From assembly GCA_943788055.1 (NCBI GenBank), contig CALSOU010000009.1, positions 244,501-308,500 of the forward strand: 64,000 bases of DNA, given 5' to 3'. The stretch's first letter is position 1, and each line of letters begins with the position of its first letter. This document shows, one piece after another, positions 38,250-47,961 of the stretch. The DNA comes from an uncultured Saprospiraceae bacterium (GTDB taxonomy: Bacteria; Bacteroidota; Bacteroidia; Chitinophagales; Saprospiraceae). The position numbers were made by a program, and so were the translations under genes. The notes beneath the pieces are model-generated. The model had not been told where the DNA came from, made no database searches, and was given only the letters and a program-made list of their open reading frames with translations.

Positions 38250-39248
38250 ATGTCACCAAAGAGCAGGAATATAGAGAAACAGCGCGTTGCGATCGACGAT
38301 ATCACGATTCATAAGGAGACGATCAAACCCGGCGAAAATGCGCTAGTACGCATTAATGTAGGTAAGCTGCCGTCTGGAACTAAGATTAATATAAACGCGC
38401 ATGTGTTTAATGGTTTGAAACCTGGGCCCACAGTACTAGTCTTAGGAGGCGTTCACGGTGATGAAATTAATGGCGTTGAGATCATACGCTCCATTCTTGC
38501 CGATGAACATTTTGAAAAAATTAACGCAGGTACGATTGTGGCAATTCCCATAGTGAACATTTATGGATTCATTAATTTTTCTCGTGCAGTTCCAGACGGA
38601 AAAGATGTGAACAGATCGTTTCCTGGATCGATGAACGGCTCACTTGCTTCCAGAGTCGCACGTGTAATCTCTTCGAAGATTCTGCCACATGTCGATTATA
38701 TTATTGACCTCCACACTGGCGGAGCAAGCAGATATAACTATCCTCAAATCCGATATACTGGAACAGATGAAAAAGCATTTGCATTAGCAAAAGTGTTTGG
38801 AGCACCTTTTATACTCAAAAAACCAGTCATTACAAGATCACTTCGAAAAATTGCAAGAGACAAGAATATCCCAATTATAATTTATGAAGGTGGTGAATCT
38901 TTGCGATTTGACGGGCATGCAATTTTTACAGGAGTGAATGGTATACTTCGAGTATTGAACCATCTAGAGATGTTAGAATGTGACACTTCCAATCCCGATC
39001 GATTGCTACATTTTGGCAAAACAACTTGGGTAAGAGCGCCACGTTCAGGATTATTTATGTGGACAAAGAAATCGGGATCGAGTATCCAACAAGATGAGAT
39101 TATCGGAGTTGTTAACGACCCTCAAGGGCTAAGTACTGTCTCAGTGATGGCGCCGAAAGATGGTTATATCATAGGACATAATAACGCTAGTGTTGTCAAT
39201 CAAGGCGATGCACTATTTCACATATCAACTGAATATGAAAGGTTATAG
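38250..39248 (+). CDS. Succinylglutamate desuccinylase/aspartoacylase family zinc hydrolase
   Basis: The 332-residue protein has zinc ligands in GGVHGDEINGVEIIR (His, Glu) and DLHTGG (His), plus the NRSFPGS arginine motif. A C-terminal barrel-like extension runs from about 245 to 332. The family cleaves N-acyl amino acids. It sits six bases after rimK and overlaps the next gene by 14 bases. AstE-like genes next to rimK recur in bacteria; here the partner zinc protease sometimes found with them is absent. Confidence 0.88.
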   Translation: MSPKSRNIEKQRVAIDDITIHKETIKPGENALVRINVGKLPSGTKININAHVFNGLKPGPTVLVLGGVHGDEINGVEIIRSILADEHFEKINAGTIVAIPIVNIYGFINFSRAVPDGKDVNRSFPGSMNGSLASRVARVISSKILPHVDYIIDLHTGGASRYNYPQIRYTGTDEKAFALAKVFGAPFILKKPVITRSLRKIARDKNIPIIIYEGGESLRFDGHAIFTGVNGILRVLNHLEMLECDTSNPDRLLHFGKTTWVRAPRSGLFMWTKKSGSSIQQDEIIGVVNDPQGLSTVSVMAPKDGYIIGHNNASVVNQGDALFHISTEYERL

Positions 39249-40653
39249 CCTCGCAATCCTGCTAAGTCTCTTTTCTATCTTCGTTTTCGGACAGAGAACT
39301 ATTGACTGGCAATCGGACCAAAATATGGGTTTGGCGCATGCTTCATACCTATTCCAAAAGGTAGATGATAATAAAATCGTGGCAGAGTATCAGTCAGAAA
39401 AACTACTGAATCCAGCTTCAACAATAAAGCTTATTACTTCGCTGATATATTTAGAGAAAAAAGGTGATAAGTCCCAGTTTTCAACATCAGTTTACTATCA
39501 AGGCACAATAGAAAAGGATGGTACGTTAAAAGGTAATATTATCATTCAAGGTTCCGGAGATCCTAGTTTTGGAAGTGAGCGATATGGTAACAAAAACAGC
39601 CTTTCGAAAAGAACTTCTGAAATCGTCAAGGCTATCCAATATGCTGGAATAACTTGTATTGACGGAGATATCATTGTTGATGAATCCTACTATGGATCTG
39701 ACTGTACTCCCCATACCTGGACATACAACGATCTAGGCAACTACTACGCAACCGGAATATGGGGCTTGAATGTAAATGAAAATGCATATTCTCTTTCATT
39801 TCGGAGAGGAAATAAGAAGGGTGGAAAACTAGAACTTGATCAAATAAGTCCTCCTATTCCAGGGCTACATTTCAAAAATGAATTGACACTCAATGCACCC
39901 AACTCAGGTGACCAATCCTACATCTTTTGCGCTCCGTACCAATATCAAGCGCATATCCGCGGTACTTTGCCAGCAGGAAAAGGTAAATTTTCAATACGTG
40001 GTGCTATTCCTGATGCTCCCCTGTTTTTCGCTCAACATCTGCAGACTTCCCTAGAAATAAATAATATCAAATCAAATCGAGCGAAAGTTTCATATGATGT
40101 AATTTCCAAGGATAAACAAATCTGGACACATAAAGGCGTTCCAGCCAAAATGCAAGTAAAATCTGCAATAGAAAAGAGTATTAATCTTTATTGTGAAGGG
40201 TTTTTGAAGGAATTAGGAAGTGGTGACAGAGAAAAAGGGACGCGAGTGATTGAGGAGTATCTCCTTCGAGAGAAGTTGATTGATAATTCGAACGCATATC
40301 AACAAAGAGATGGAAGTGGTCTCTCTCAAAGAAATTTCATTTCTACAAGCACTATGGTCGGCTTTCTTGCGCATCAATTGGACAGAATGGGATCGGATAA
40401 TTTATATCCATTACTAGCAAGAAATGGTTATGACGGTACTTTAGCTTCAGCGTTTTTGTCAAAAAATCTCAAAGGTAAGATTTATGGGAAGTCAGGGTCA
40501 ATGGGAGGAGTCAGAGCATATGCCGGTTTCCTGAAAGCAAAATCTGGTGACATTATTGCTTTTAGCGTCATGGTCAATAATTATACAGTTTCTTCGAGAA
40601 CGATTATTACTAAAATCGAAAATCTACTTGAGGACGTCTGGGCCAATAATTAA
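39235..40653 (+). CDS. dacB: PBP4-family D-Ala-D-Ala carboxypeptidase/endopeptidase
   Basis: The protein of about 472 residues has a signal peptide (MKGYSLAILLSLFSIFVFGQ) and the S13 motifs: SxxK as STIK in LNPASTIKLI, the SxN-type region DGSGLSQRN, and KSG in YGKSGSMGG. It trims or cuts peptidoglycan cross-links in the periplasm. The start is the ATG at 39235, inside the end of the deacylase gene, because a signal peptide begins there; the frame is open from 39190. It is the last gene of the rimK run, and its stop is four bases from that of the opposing response regulator. Confidence 0.9.
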   Translation: MKGYSLAILLSLFSIFVFGQRTIDWQSDQNMGLAHASYLFQKVDDNKIVAEYQSEKLLNPASTIKLITSLIYLEKKGDKSQFSTSVYYQGTIEKDGTLKGNIIIQGSGDPSFGSERYGNKNSLSKRTSEIVKAIQYAGITCIDGDIIVDESYYGSDCTPHTWTYNDLGNYYATGIWGLNVNENAYSLSFRRGNKKGGKLELDQISPPIPGLHFKNELTLNAPNSGDQSYIFCAPYQYQAHIRGTLPAGKGKFSIRGAIPDAPLFFAQHLQTSLEINNIKSNRAKVSYDVISKDKQIWTHKGVPAKMQVKSAIEKSINLYCEGFLKELGSGDREKGTRVIEEYLLREKLIDNSNAYQQRDGSGLSQRNFISTSTMVGFLAHQLDRMGSDNLYPLLARNGYDGTLASAFLSKNLKGKIYGKSGSMGGVRAYAGFLKAKSGDIIAFSVMVNNYTVSSRTIITKIENLLEDVWANN

Positions 40654-40657
40654 ACAA

Positions 40658-41356
40658 CTATTTGTCCACCAAACGGAAGCCTACTCCATGTAAATTATCA
40701 ATGGCGATAGATTTGTCTTCAGCTAGGTATTTTCTCAAACGCGAAATAAATACATCCAATGATCGTCCTAAGAAATAGTCATCTTCTCCCCAGATTGTCT
40801 CAAGAATAATTGATCTCTTCAAAGTTGTCCCCTTGTTTTCAGCAAACATTCTGAGAAGGTCTACTTCTTTTTGGGTCAAACCCTTGTCTCCTGAAGGGCG
40901 AATTAAATTTAGATTCTTGGAATCCAACTTTATCAACGGACTGACTTCAAACATGCCGGTTTCTGACGGTGTGACAACATGTTTACGACGAAGAAAAACT
41001 TCGATTTTCAAGACCAACTCTTCAATACTAAAAGGTTTCACGATATAGTCATCTGCACCTAATGTCAGGCCTGCTATCTTATCATCCTTCATCGTTTTCG
41101 CGCTCAAAAATATGATAGGTATGCTATCATGCATTGACCTGATATTCTTTGCTAAAGAGAAACCATCCATTTTTGGAAGCATAACATCAAGTACACAGAG
41201 ATCAAAAGTTTCAGCCTTAAAAGTCTTCCACCCTTCTTCACCATTTTCAGCATGCGTTACTTTATAACCTTGTTGTTCAAGGTTATCCTTCGTAATAAAT
41301 GCTAAAGTCGCGTCGTCCTCGATATATAAGATATGGGCTTTTGTCGTTTTTGTCAT
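40658..41356 (-). CDS. OmpR-family response regulator
   Basis: The 232-residue protein has a receiver domain with phospho-acceptor Asp in LCVLDVMLPKMDGF (about 57), Lys in YIVKPFSI, and a winged-helix DNA-binding domain (about 135-230: ILETIWGEDDYFLGRSLDVFISRLRK). It follows its kinase by six bases. The pair resembles the RprX/RprY type of Bacteroidota; the regulon is not visible. Confidence 0.93.
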   Translation of the reverse strand: MTKTTKAHILYIEDDATLAFITKDNLEQQGYKVTHAENGEEGWKTFKAETFDLCVLDVMLPKMDGFSLAKNIRSMHDSIPIIFLSAKTMKDDKIAGLTLGADDYIVKPFSIEELVLKIEVFLRRKHVVTPSETGMFEVSPLIKLDSKNLNLIRPSGDKGLTQKEVDLLRMFAENKGTTLKRSIILETIWGEDDYFLGRSLDVFISRLRKYLAEDKSIAIDNLHGVGFRLVDK

Positions 41357-41362
41357 CTGATA

Positions 41363-42619
41363 CTAATTGAAAAATATTGTAATGCTAGTTCCCTCATTCA
41401 TTTCAGAATCAACTGAAATAGACCAGTTCAATTTATGAATAATTGTCTTAACATAGTACAATCCTAGCCCAAAACCTTTCACATCATGAACATTTCCTGT
41501 TGGCACTCGGTAAAACTTTTTGAAAATCATAGATAAATGCTGGCGTTCAATTCCTAGGCCTTTATCAGATATGGTCAATCTATCTTCCAACAATGATACT
41601 GTGATGGAGATCTCTTCCTTGCTATACTTAATCGCATTATCAAGTAGGCTGTAAAGAACATTAGTCAAATGCATCTTATCTGCTTCAACCCATACAGGTT
41701 CAAGTATTCTTGAAAACTCAATCGTTCCTTCTTCATCCTTTATGCGCAGCTCAAGATCTTCTACGATATCCGAAAGTAGATCACTTAGATTAATTCGCTC
41801 CATTTGCAAATCTAAATTTCTGCGCTCTAAAGCTGCAATATTCAAAAGTTTCTCAACTTGCTGATTTAATCTGGTACTTTGCTCGTCTATGAGGTGCACA
41901 TACTTTTGCAGGCGTCTATCGTCTTTGACTGAATCATCTTTTCCAATTGTATTTGCAGCCAATTTTATGGAAGAAATCGGTGTTTTAAATTCGTGCGTCA
42001 TATTATTGATAAAATCTCTCTGCATTTCAGAAAGTCGTCTTTGTCTCAGAATAATAAAGGAAGCATAGATAAAGAACGAAATTGCAAGAAGAGCAATCAA
42101 CGAGAAAATCACGGCTTGTCTCATGTTGCTCAACAAGTATCCTGCTCTAGAAGGGAATCTCACAACGAAATAATATTCAAGTTCGTTGAACGTAGGTAAT
42201 TCTCCTCGAACCTTAGTGTCCCTAGCTGCAGAGCCAGAACCAATATCACAATAGTCGCCGTATAGCATATTATTACTCGCACAGTCATAAATTCCATACT
42301 CAAAGTCAGCCTCCAAGCTTCTCTTCTCGAAATTTTGAATTAAATAATCCTCGAGAATTCGTGCATCAATTTCATCATTAATATTTACAACGTAGGTATT
42401 ACTTGATCGTCTCTGAATAATATTTTGCTTGGGAAGTCGTGCATTGTTAAACGTGGCTAACTGCTCTGCTGTTTTGCGAAGCGCTATTCTTACAGAAGAG
42501 TCGAATCCCTGATCCCTTAGATTCCATGTATTGATCATGTAATAGGCTTGGATAAATACAATACCCAAAATTGCAAATGCACCAAGAACAAGAAGTCGTC
42601 TTATAGTCTTATTGGACAC
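41363..42619 (-). CDS. Sensor histidine kinase partner of the response regulator
   Basis: The protein of about 418 residues has two membrane helices (about 10-28 and 190-210) around a periplasmic sensing domain. The H box is MTHEFKTPISSIKLA, the N box is LLDNAIKYS, and the G box is GFGLGLYYVK. The frame opens with a TTG at 42646, but TATTTTTG at 42642-42635 is a good -7 box whose transcript would begin after that codon. The GTG at 42619 is therefore preferred. The kinase is first in a two-gene operon. Confidence 0.85.
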   Translation of the reverse strand: MSNKTIRRLLVLGAFAILGIVFIQAYYMINTWNLRDQGFDSSVRIALRKTAEQLATFNNARLPKQNIIQRRSSNTYVVNINDEIDARILEDYLIQNFEKRSLEADFEYGIYDCASNNMLYGDYCDIGSGSAARDTKVRGELPTFNELEYYFVVRFPSRAGYLLSNMRQAVIFSLIALLAISFFIYASFIILRQRRLSEMQRDFINNMTHEFKTPISSIKLAANTIGKDDSVKDDRRLQKYVHLIDEQSTRLNQQVEKLLNIAALERRNLDLQMERINLSDLLSDIVEDLELRIKDEEGTIEFSRILEPVWVEADKMHLTNVLYSLLDNAIKYSKEEISITVSLLEDRLTISDKGLGIERQHLSMIFKKFYRVPTGNVHDVKGFGLGLYYVKTIIHKLNWSISVDSEMNEGTSITIFFN

Positions 42620-42805
42620 GAATCGAATTTTTACCAAAAATAACAATTACTCTAGCATCCATTGATGATTAACAGCTCATTAACAGGCTTTAGCAAAGAG
42701 ATAGCTTTACCATTGCTAAATTTTAGAAATGACATCACATGAAGAAATAATAAATTTGGTTTTTAAGGAGATTTTCTAATTGTGATTTTGTGTTTTTATT
42801 TGTCA

Positions 42806-44485
42806 TCAGTAATCTTGATATGCTGCATAATAATTCATGCGAATACCTAGACCAATATAAAAACTACGATCGTCGTAAGATTCAACCGTACTAACTGCGT
42901 TTCGATATTGAATATTTAGATCTACGAAGCTATGCCTAAAAACTTCATAACTGAGATTAAATGCATATAGTTTGGTATTAACTCGATTTCCTTGGAGAAA
43001 GCGTTGGTTGTCATTACCTGCTCGACTCTGGTTATCGAGTAGTATATTGGCACCTATGTTAGGACCATCACCATCGACACCTTGTGCACTTAATAGAACA
43101 CGAGGATGTACAAACCAACGATTACCAAAACGATAACGAAGATCCCACATCAGTTCATAGAAGTTGGCCCCTAGCGGATGCGCGAGCGGCTGACTAAAAT
43201 GTGAATAATTTGCCTTGCTTATTTCATAATTATCAAAGCTCCTTCTGTGGGTATAAGTATAAGGTCGCACTGCATTGAATTCTCCTTGCAAATCAAGGAA
43301 TTGAATACCTAGGAAGTCGATCGCCTTAAGGCCTAACTGAGCTCCGAATTTGTTACCCCACCAAGCGAAATCTTCCCTTAATGCTCCTAGATTGAACTCA
43401 TCCACAATTACTTGGCCGTATAGCTGATAGCCGTTAATTGGATTCCATTTAGCTTGCGCACCAAGGATTACGTTATCCGGGCTGTTTAAAAAGTGCTCAA
43501 CAGTTCTATACAGCATTATCGGATTCAAATACTGAAGTTCAAATTGATTCTCACGTGAAAAAACGACAGTTTCGAATACAGCAAGTTCCCAACGATGATT
43601 GGGCTTAAAGCTCAAAAGGTGCTGCGCCATGTATTTTTTCGGTAAAAGAACGTCTCCAGAAACAAGTTTTTCAGTGAAGGGGGTTAATTCAGTGAAAAGA
43701 TTCTGATAGTTGAATTTCCAAAATTTAGTATTGGCACGTAAATACAAATAGTTGGTAGCAAAATCAGATAGCAACAGCGATCTCATTCCATGTCCAACAA
43801 ACTGCCTTCCATGGCCAAATTCAACATTTGTAAACTTATTCAAACTCATCCCGACAAAGCCATCTCCATTTAAATAATCAAAAGCGCGATTATCGGTACC
43901 GAAATCAAAATCTTTGTAGAATGCTTCTCCAGGAATTGTCTGAAAACGATTTATTGTTTTCTCGTGATAATTTTGGAATGATGCTTGATTCTCGTAAATG
44001 GAGGCTGAGAAATACATTTTGGAACCTAGCGCACCTTTAATACGCGCTGCTCTTGTATTCTGTAGCACAAAGTCATTTGAATTGTCAAGACCTGCTCTAA
44101 GAAATAGAATAGGATTAGCTGAAAACCAAAAGTCCTTCTTTTTCAGCGAATAAAAATGACTTTTGTTTTCATAAAAATGCTTCCACCAACTTTTGGAACC
44201 AGAATCAATCGGGTCCTGAAATTCAGCCAGATCGTCAAGTATGATCTGGCGATCATACATTTCTTGCTCACTTAATCCTACGCTATCTAGCAGAAAAAAA
44301 TAATCTCTTATTTCACTTCTACTTTTGGGCGAAAGCCCCATAAAACCGTCATAATGTCCATACTTGATTTCATATCGGTCAATTAGTTGCTGCGCACGTT
44401 CACGTTGCTCAACCCGACCTGCCTGTCCAACAGAACTGAAATAAAAAACCAACCCGATATGAACTAGTATTACACGAATAATCAC
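42806..44485 (-). CDS. Outer-membrane beta-barrel protein, Wzi/RemB-like
   Basis: The 559-residue exported protein has a cleavable signal near SVGQA and a C-terminal part of many alternating aromatic strands (NPIMLYRTVEHFLNS, MWDLRYRFGNRWFVHP). This fits the capsule-assembly Wzi family, whose Bacteroidota members include gliding protein RemB. Start is GTG and overlaps the lpxK stop by four bases, so it is coupled to lipid A synthesis. This fits a surface polysaccharide role, but the assignment is by pattern only. Confidence 0.7.
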   Translation of the reverse strand: MIIRVILVHIGLVFYFSSVGQAGRVEQRERAQQLIDRYEIKYGHYDGFMGLSPKSRSEIRDYFFLLDSVGLSEQEMYDRQIILDDLAEFQDPIDSGSKSWWKHFYENKSHFYSLKKKDFWFSANPILFLRAGLDNSNDFVLQNTRAARIKGALGSKMYFSASIYENQASFQNYHEKTINRFQTIPGEAFYKDFDFGTDNRAFDYLNGDGFVGMSLNKFTNVEFGHGRQFVGHGMRSLLLSDFATNYLYLRANTKFWKFNYQNLFTELTPFTEKLVSGDVLLPKKYMAQHLLSFKPNHRWELAVFETVVFSRENQFELQYLNPIMLYRTVEHFLNSPDNVILGAQAKWNPINGYQLYGQVIVDEFNLGALREDFAWWGNKFGAQLGLKAIDFLGIQFLDLQGEFNAVRPYTYTHRRSFDNYEISKANYSHFSQPLAHPLGANFYELMWDLRYRFGNRWFVHPRVLLSAQGVDGDGPNIGANILLDNQSRAGNDNQRFLQGNRVNTKLYAFNLSYEVFRHSFVDLNIQYRNAVSTVESYDDRSFYIGLGIRMNYYAAYQDY

Positions 44486-45549
44486 ACTCTGAATTTTAAT
44501 AAGAAGTCTTTGATATACTCATCAAAGTTATGCTTCTTATGCTCAAGAAAGCGAACCTTGATTGGAAGAATAAAGATCGGAATCTTCTTTTCTTGCAAAA
44601 ACATACGGTGTTTGTCGAGTCTCGTACTATCTTTCTCTGTTGTGATAACTACTTTTTTCTTCGATTGTAACTCAGCGAGTGCACGATGTACCAGGCTTAC
44701 TTCGTGTGGTTTGAAATTATGGTGATCTTCATAGGCATGGACATTTACAAAATTGACGCGATCCTCTAAATACTCTTGGACATAAATAGGTTTGGCAATT
44801 CCTGTCAACATAATTACATCTGTTTCGGAATCCAATTCTAGTTTCTGACGATGGTCATACATGTAGTACGGCTTACCATACTCATAGGTCGAGAAGAATA
44901 CTTTTTGATCATTTGTAGGCTTGATTTTCTCAACCCACTTGTCCATTTCCTCCGATGTCATATCTTGTGGACACTTAGACACAACGATGACTTGCGCTCG
45001 TTTATAGGCACGTCGCCATTCACGTAGTCTACCTGCAGGCAGTAGGAAGTCGTCAAAAAATGGTTGTTTATGGTCTGTAACTAACAAATTTAGACCTGGT
45101 GTAACAGACAGATGTTGGAATGCATCGTCCAGGATGATCGTTTGAAGATCAGGATGATCACCAATCATCTGAGGAATACCGATAGCTCTTCTCTCCGAAA
45201 CCGATACGATGACATCAGGATATTTTAATTTGTATTGAAGTGATTCATCACCAGTGAGATCCACACCATGCCCACTCATTACTTCCATGTAACCTGTTGT
45301 TTTCCTTAGATAACCCCTACTGAGAATGCCGAGATTGATATACGGTTGTAAAAGTCGGATTAAATACTCAACATGTGGGGTCTTACCAGATCCGCCCAAA
45401 GAGAGATTCCCTACTCCTATCACAGGAAGATTAAACTTCGAAGAACGAAGCAAACCTATCTGATAAAGTGTATTACGAGCCCCGATAACAATCCCATATA
45501 TCAGGGCAATCGGAGATAATAAAATACGAAGCACAATGTGCTGCACCAT
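44482..45549 (-). CDS. lpxK: Tetraacyldisaccharide 4'-kinase
   Basis: The 355-residue protein has a hydrophobic N-terminus and the P-loop GVGNLSLGGSGKTPHVEYLI, followed by ILSRGYLRKTTG and DDAFQH. It adds the 4'-phosphate in lipid A synthesis on the inner membrane. It lies 23 bases after the S46 peptidase gene and overlaps the Wzi-like gene, so all three probably share one transcript. Confidence 0.95.
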   Translation of the reverse strand: MVQHIVLRILLSPIALIYGIVIGARNTLYQIGLLRSSKFNLPVIGVGNLSLGGSGKTPHVEYLIRLLQPYINLGILSRGYLRKTTGYMEVMSGHGVDLTGDESLQYKLKYPDVIVSVSERRAIGIPQMIGDHPDLQTIILDDAFQHLSVTPGLNLLVTDHKQPFFDDFLLPAGRLREWRRAYKRAQVIVVSKCPQDMTSEEMDKWVEKIKPTNDQKVFFSTYEYGKPYYMYDHRQKLELDSETDVIMLTGIAKPIYVQEYLEDRVNFVNVHAYEDHHNFKPHEVSLVHRALAELQSKKKVVITTEKDSTRLDKHRMFLQEKKIPIFILPIKVRFLEHKKHNFDEYIKDFLLKFRV

Positions 45550-45572
45550 CCAATATGATTTATCTAATTAGA

Positions 45573-47735
45573 CTATTTGGTTTTGGGGTGCACCAAAGTC
45601 ATTTCCTCGATCAAGTGGCTTGCTCCTGCGTATTTGTCAACAACAAAAAGTACATATCTGATATCGACCATGATATTTCGACAAATTGAAGGGTCGTAAT
45701 TGATATCACTCATTGTTCCTTCCCATGCTCTATCAAAATTAAGTCCGATCAGATTTCCTTCCGCATCAATTGCAGGACTTCCACTATTTCCCCCTGTGGT
45801 ATGGTTTGTCCCAATAAAACATACTGGCACTGATCCGGTTGCGTCCGCGTACGGACCATAGTCTTTACTTCTGTACAGATCTAGTAGTTTTTCATCAAGA
45901 TCAAACTCGTAATCGTCTGGAATATACTTTTCAACCACACCATCAAAATGCGTAACTGGTTTGTAATAAACAGCGTCTCTAGGCTCATAGCCTTGCACCT
46001 TTCCGTAAGTTACTCGCATTGTGCTATTTGCATCTGGCCAAAAGGTCTTTTCAGGAAAAGCATCGATCAGACCACGCATATATCGCTTCTGTAACAGGTC
46101 TATTTCCGCTTTGATTTCACTATATGGTCCAGCGACTTTCTCGTCATACACACCTTTCCAGTCTGAAAATAAAATATAAATCGGATCGCCTTTTAAAGCT
46201 TTTACTGCGTCTTCGGGGGTCATTTCAAAAATTGCCTTTAATTTATCTTGATCCTTAAACGCAGAACGTTGAAATATATCCGTCAAGGCAACTTCCAAGG
46301 ACTTCGCCGTAACGCTAAATGTCGTAGGACAATACTCTCTGTCGACATTATCTCTGTAGAGATCAGAAAGTGCAATAAATACCTCCTGATCAATATTTGC
46401 GTTGTAATTCTTGAAGTGATTTTCGAGATATCCAGCTACACGTGGTTTAAAATCATTGTATCCAGCCTCACCGTTATTCTCAAATCTGCTTACCATCCTA
46501 TCTAGCACGGATGCAACTGTCATGATTTCCACATTCCTGCGGACAACTTCGTCATAGTAATCTTTCGTAAACGAATATCTTTCAATAGCTGCATACTTTT
46601 CTCCAAATTTCTTCATCAGGTGGCCATACTGCCCCCATAATTTTGAATCCACTTTTACTCTTTTTGTGAATTCTTCCTCTAGATCTTGCTTTTTTGCTAC
46701 AGCATTGGTTTTCTCTAAACCCGTCTTTTCACCAATCCACTTCTTCCAATAATTAGCGATACGTGCAAACTTACTAGAGTACTGTAGTCGTACTTTTTCA
46801 TCTGCGCGCATGTACTTGTCCATGATTTTCAAAGCTACGTCGCGAATTTCGATTTTAGCAGGATCGTTTATTTCAACTATTTGTCTTACCGCTTGAGAAG
46901 GAAGGTATTGATTTGTTCTTCCTGGGAAACCGAAAACCATCGTGAAATCTCCTTCTGATACACCATCCATTGAAATAGGTAGGTAGTGTTTTGGCACAAA
47001 AGGTTGATTATCGGCACTGTATTCAGCGGGTTGATTATCGGTACCTGCATAAATACGAAACAAGGAAAAATCACCAGTGTGTCTTGGCCAAACCCAGTTA
47101 TCTGTGTCTGCACCAAACTTCCCGATATTCTCAGGTGGAGCTCCAACTAAACGCACATCTGGATATGTAACTGTTTTGAATGCAAAGTATTGGTTTCCAT
47201 TAAAAAATGGTCTGACCATCCATTCTTCGTATTGACTTCCTTGATTATCAGACATATAAGCGTTGATATTCTTATCTACAATTGACTGCACTTCACTTGG
47301 TGACATGTCATCGTTTACTCCTTTTAGTATTATTTCGGACACATCGTCGATCCGTTCGATAAAACGAGCAAAAAGACCTGGATTTGCTTTCTCATCGGCT
47401 TTTGTAGCAGCCCAAAATCCTTTCTTCAAGTAATTATCCTCTATCGTTGAATGTGATTGAATCTGACCGTATCCACAGTGATGATTTGTCAATAACAAAC
47501 CTTCGGGAGATATAACTTCACTCGTACAGAATCCACCAAAGTGAACGATCGCGTCTTTTAATGAACCTTCATTTACGCTGTAAACCTGTTCAGCTGTCAA
47601 CTTCATTCCCATTGTCTGCATGTCGCCTTCGTTGAGAGCTTTTAGTAGCTGGGGTAGCCACATTCCTTCTCCTGCAAAAGCTAGATTGCCAAAACACAAG
47701 ACTACAGCGAGTAATAAAACACGTATTAATTTCAT
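45573..47735 (-). CDS. S46 dipeptidyl peptidase, DPP11-type
   Basis: The protein of about 720 residues has a signal peptide (MKLIRVLLLAVVLCFGNLAF). Its chymotrypsin-like catalytic parts are His in LLTNHHCGYGQ, a downstream Asp, and Ser in TGGNSGSPAIDAEG. After the Ser comes LNFDRAWEGTMSDINYDP. In Porphyromonas enzymes this position is Arg in DPP11 (prefers Asp/Glu at P1) and Gly in DPP7 (hydrophobic P1). The Arg here points to acidic specificity. The start is the ATG at 47735; 47768 is an in-frame alternative. It precedes lpxK by 23 bases. Confidence 0.9.
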   Translation of the reverse strand: MKLIRVLLLAVVLCFGNLAFAGEGMWLPQLLKALNEGDMQTMGMKLTAEQVYSVNEGSLKDAIVHFGGFCTSEVISPEGLLLTNHHCGYGQIQSHSTIEDNYLKKGFWAATKADEKANPGLFARFIERIDDVSEIILKGVNDDMSPSEVQSIVDKNINAYMSDNQGSQYEEWMVRPFFNGNQYFAFKTVTYPDVRLVGAPPENIGKFGADTDNWVWPRHTGDFSLFRIYAGTDNQPAEYSADNQPFVPKHYLPISMDGVSEGDFTMVFGFPGRTNQYLPSQAVRQIVEINDPAKIEIRDVALKIMDKYMRADEKVRLQYSSKFARIANYWKKWIGEKTGLEKTNAVAKKQDLEEEFTKRVKVDSKLWGQYGHLMKKFGEKYAAIERYSFTKDYYDEVVRRNVEIMTVASVLDRMVSRFENNGEAGYNDFKPRVAGYLENHFKNYNANIDQEVFIALSDLYRDNVDREYCPTTFSVTAKSLEVALTDIFQRSAFKDQDKLKAIFEMTPEDAVKALKGDPIYILFSDWKGVYDEKVAGPYSEIKAEIDLLQKRYMRGLIDAFPEKTFWPDANSTMRVTYGKVQGYEPRDAVYYKPVTHFDGVVEKYIPDDYEFDLDEKLLDLYRSKDYGPYADATGSVPVCFIGTNHTTGGNSGSPAIDAEGNLIGLNFDRAWEGTMSDINYDPSICRNIMVDIRYVLFVVDKYAGASHLIEEMTLVHPKTK

Positions 47736-47793
47736 TGATTTCAATTTAAGTCCAGAAAATACCGACATTTTTTAAGTAAGTCAAACAGAAAAC

Positions 47794-47801
47794 CAAAAAT
47801 A
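47794..47801 (-). promoter_or_regulatory. -7 promoter element (TATTTTTG) of the S46-lpxK-Wzi operon
   Basis: The minus strand reads TATTTTTG, matching TAnnTTTG. The predicted start near 47787 precedes both candidate start codons of the peptidase. Confidence 0.5.
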
Positions 47802-47896
47802 GCAAAATAAGAGGGAAAATAAAGTTGTCAAAGACTGTGAGTGAAAAGCTAATGGACGAAATAGCTATAGTAAAATATATATATCTAATACAACAA

Positions 47897-47929
47897 CCAA
47901 AAAGGACCAGCTTTTCAGCTAGTCCTTTC
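47897..47929 (-). terminator. Intrinsic terminator of sucA
   Basis: On the minus strand AAAGGAC-t-AGCT pairs with AGCT-g-GTCCTTT, followed by TTGG. It lies about 35 bases after the sucA stop. Confidence 0.65.
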
Positions 47930-47961
47930 TGTTATTTATCAATATCAACAACGAAGATTTC

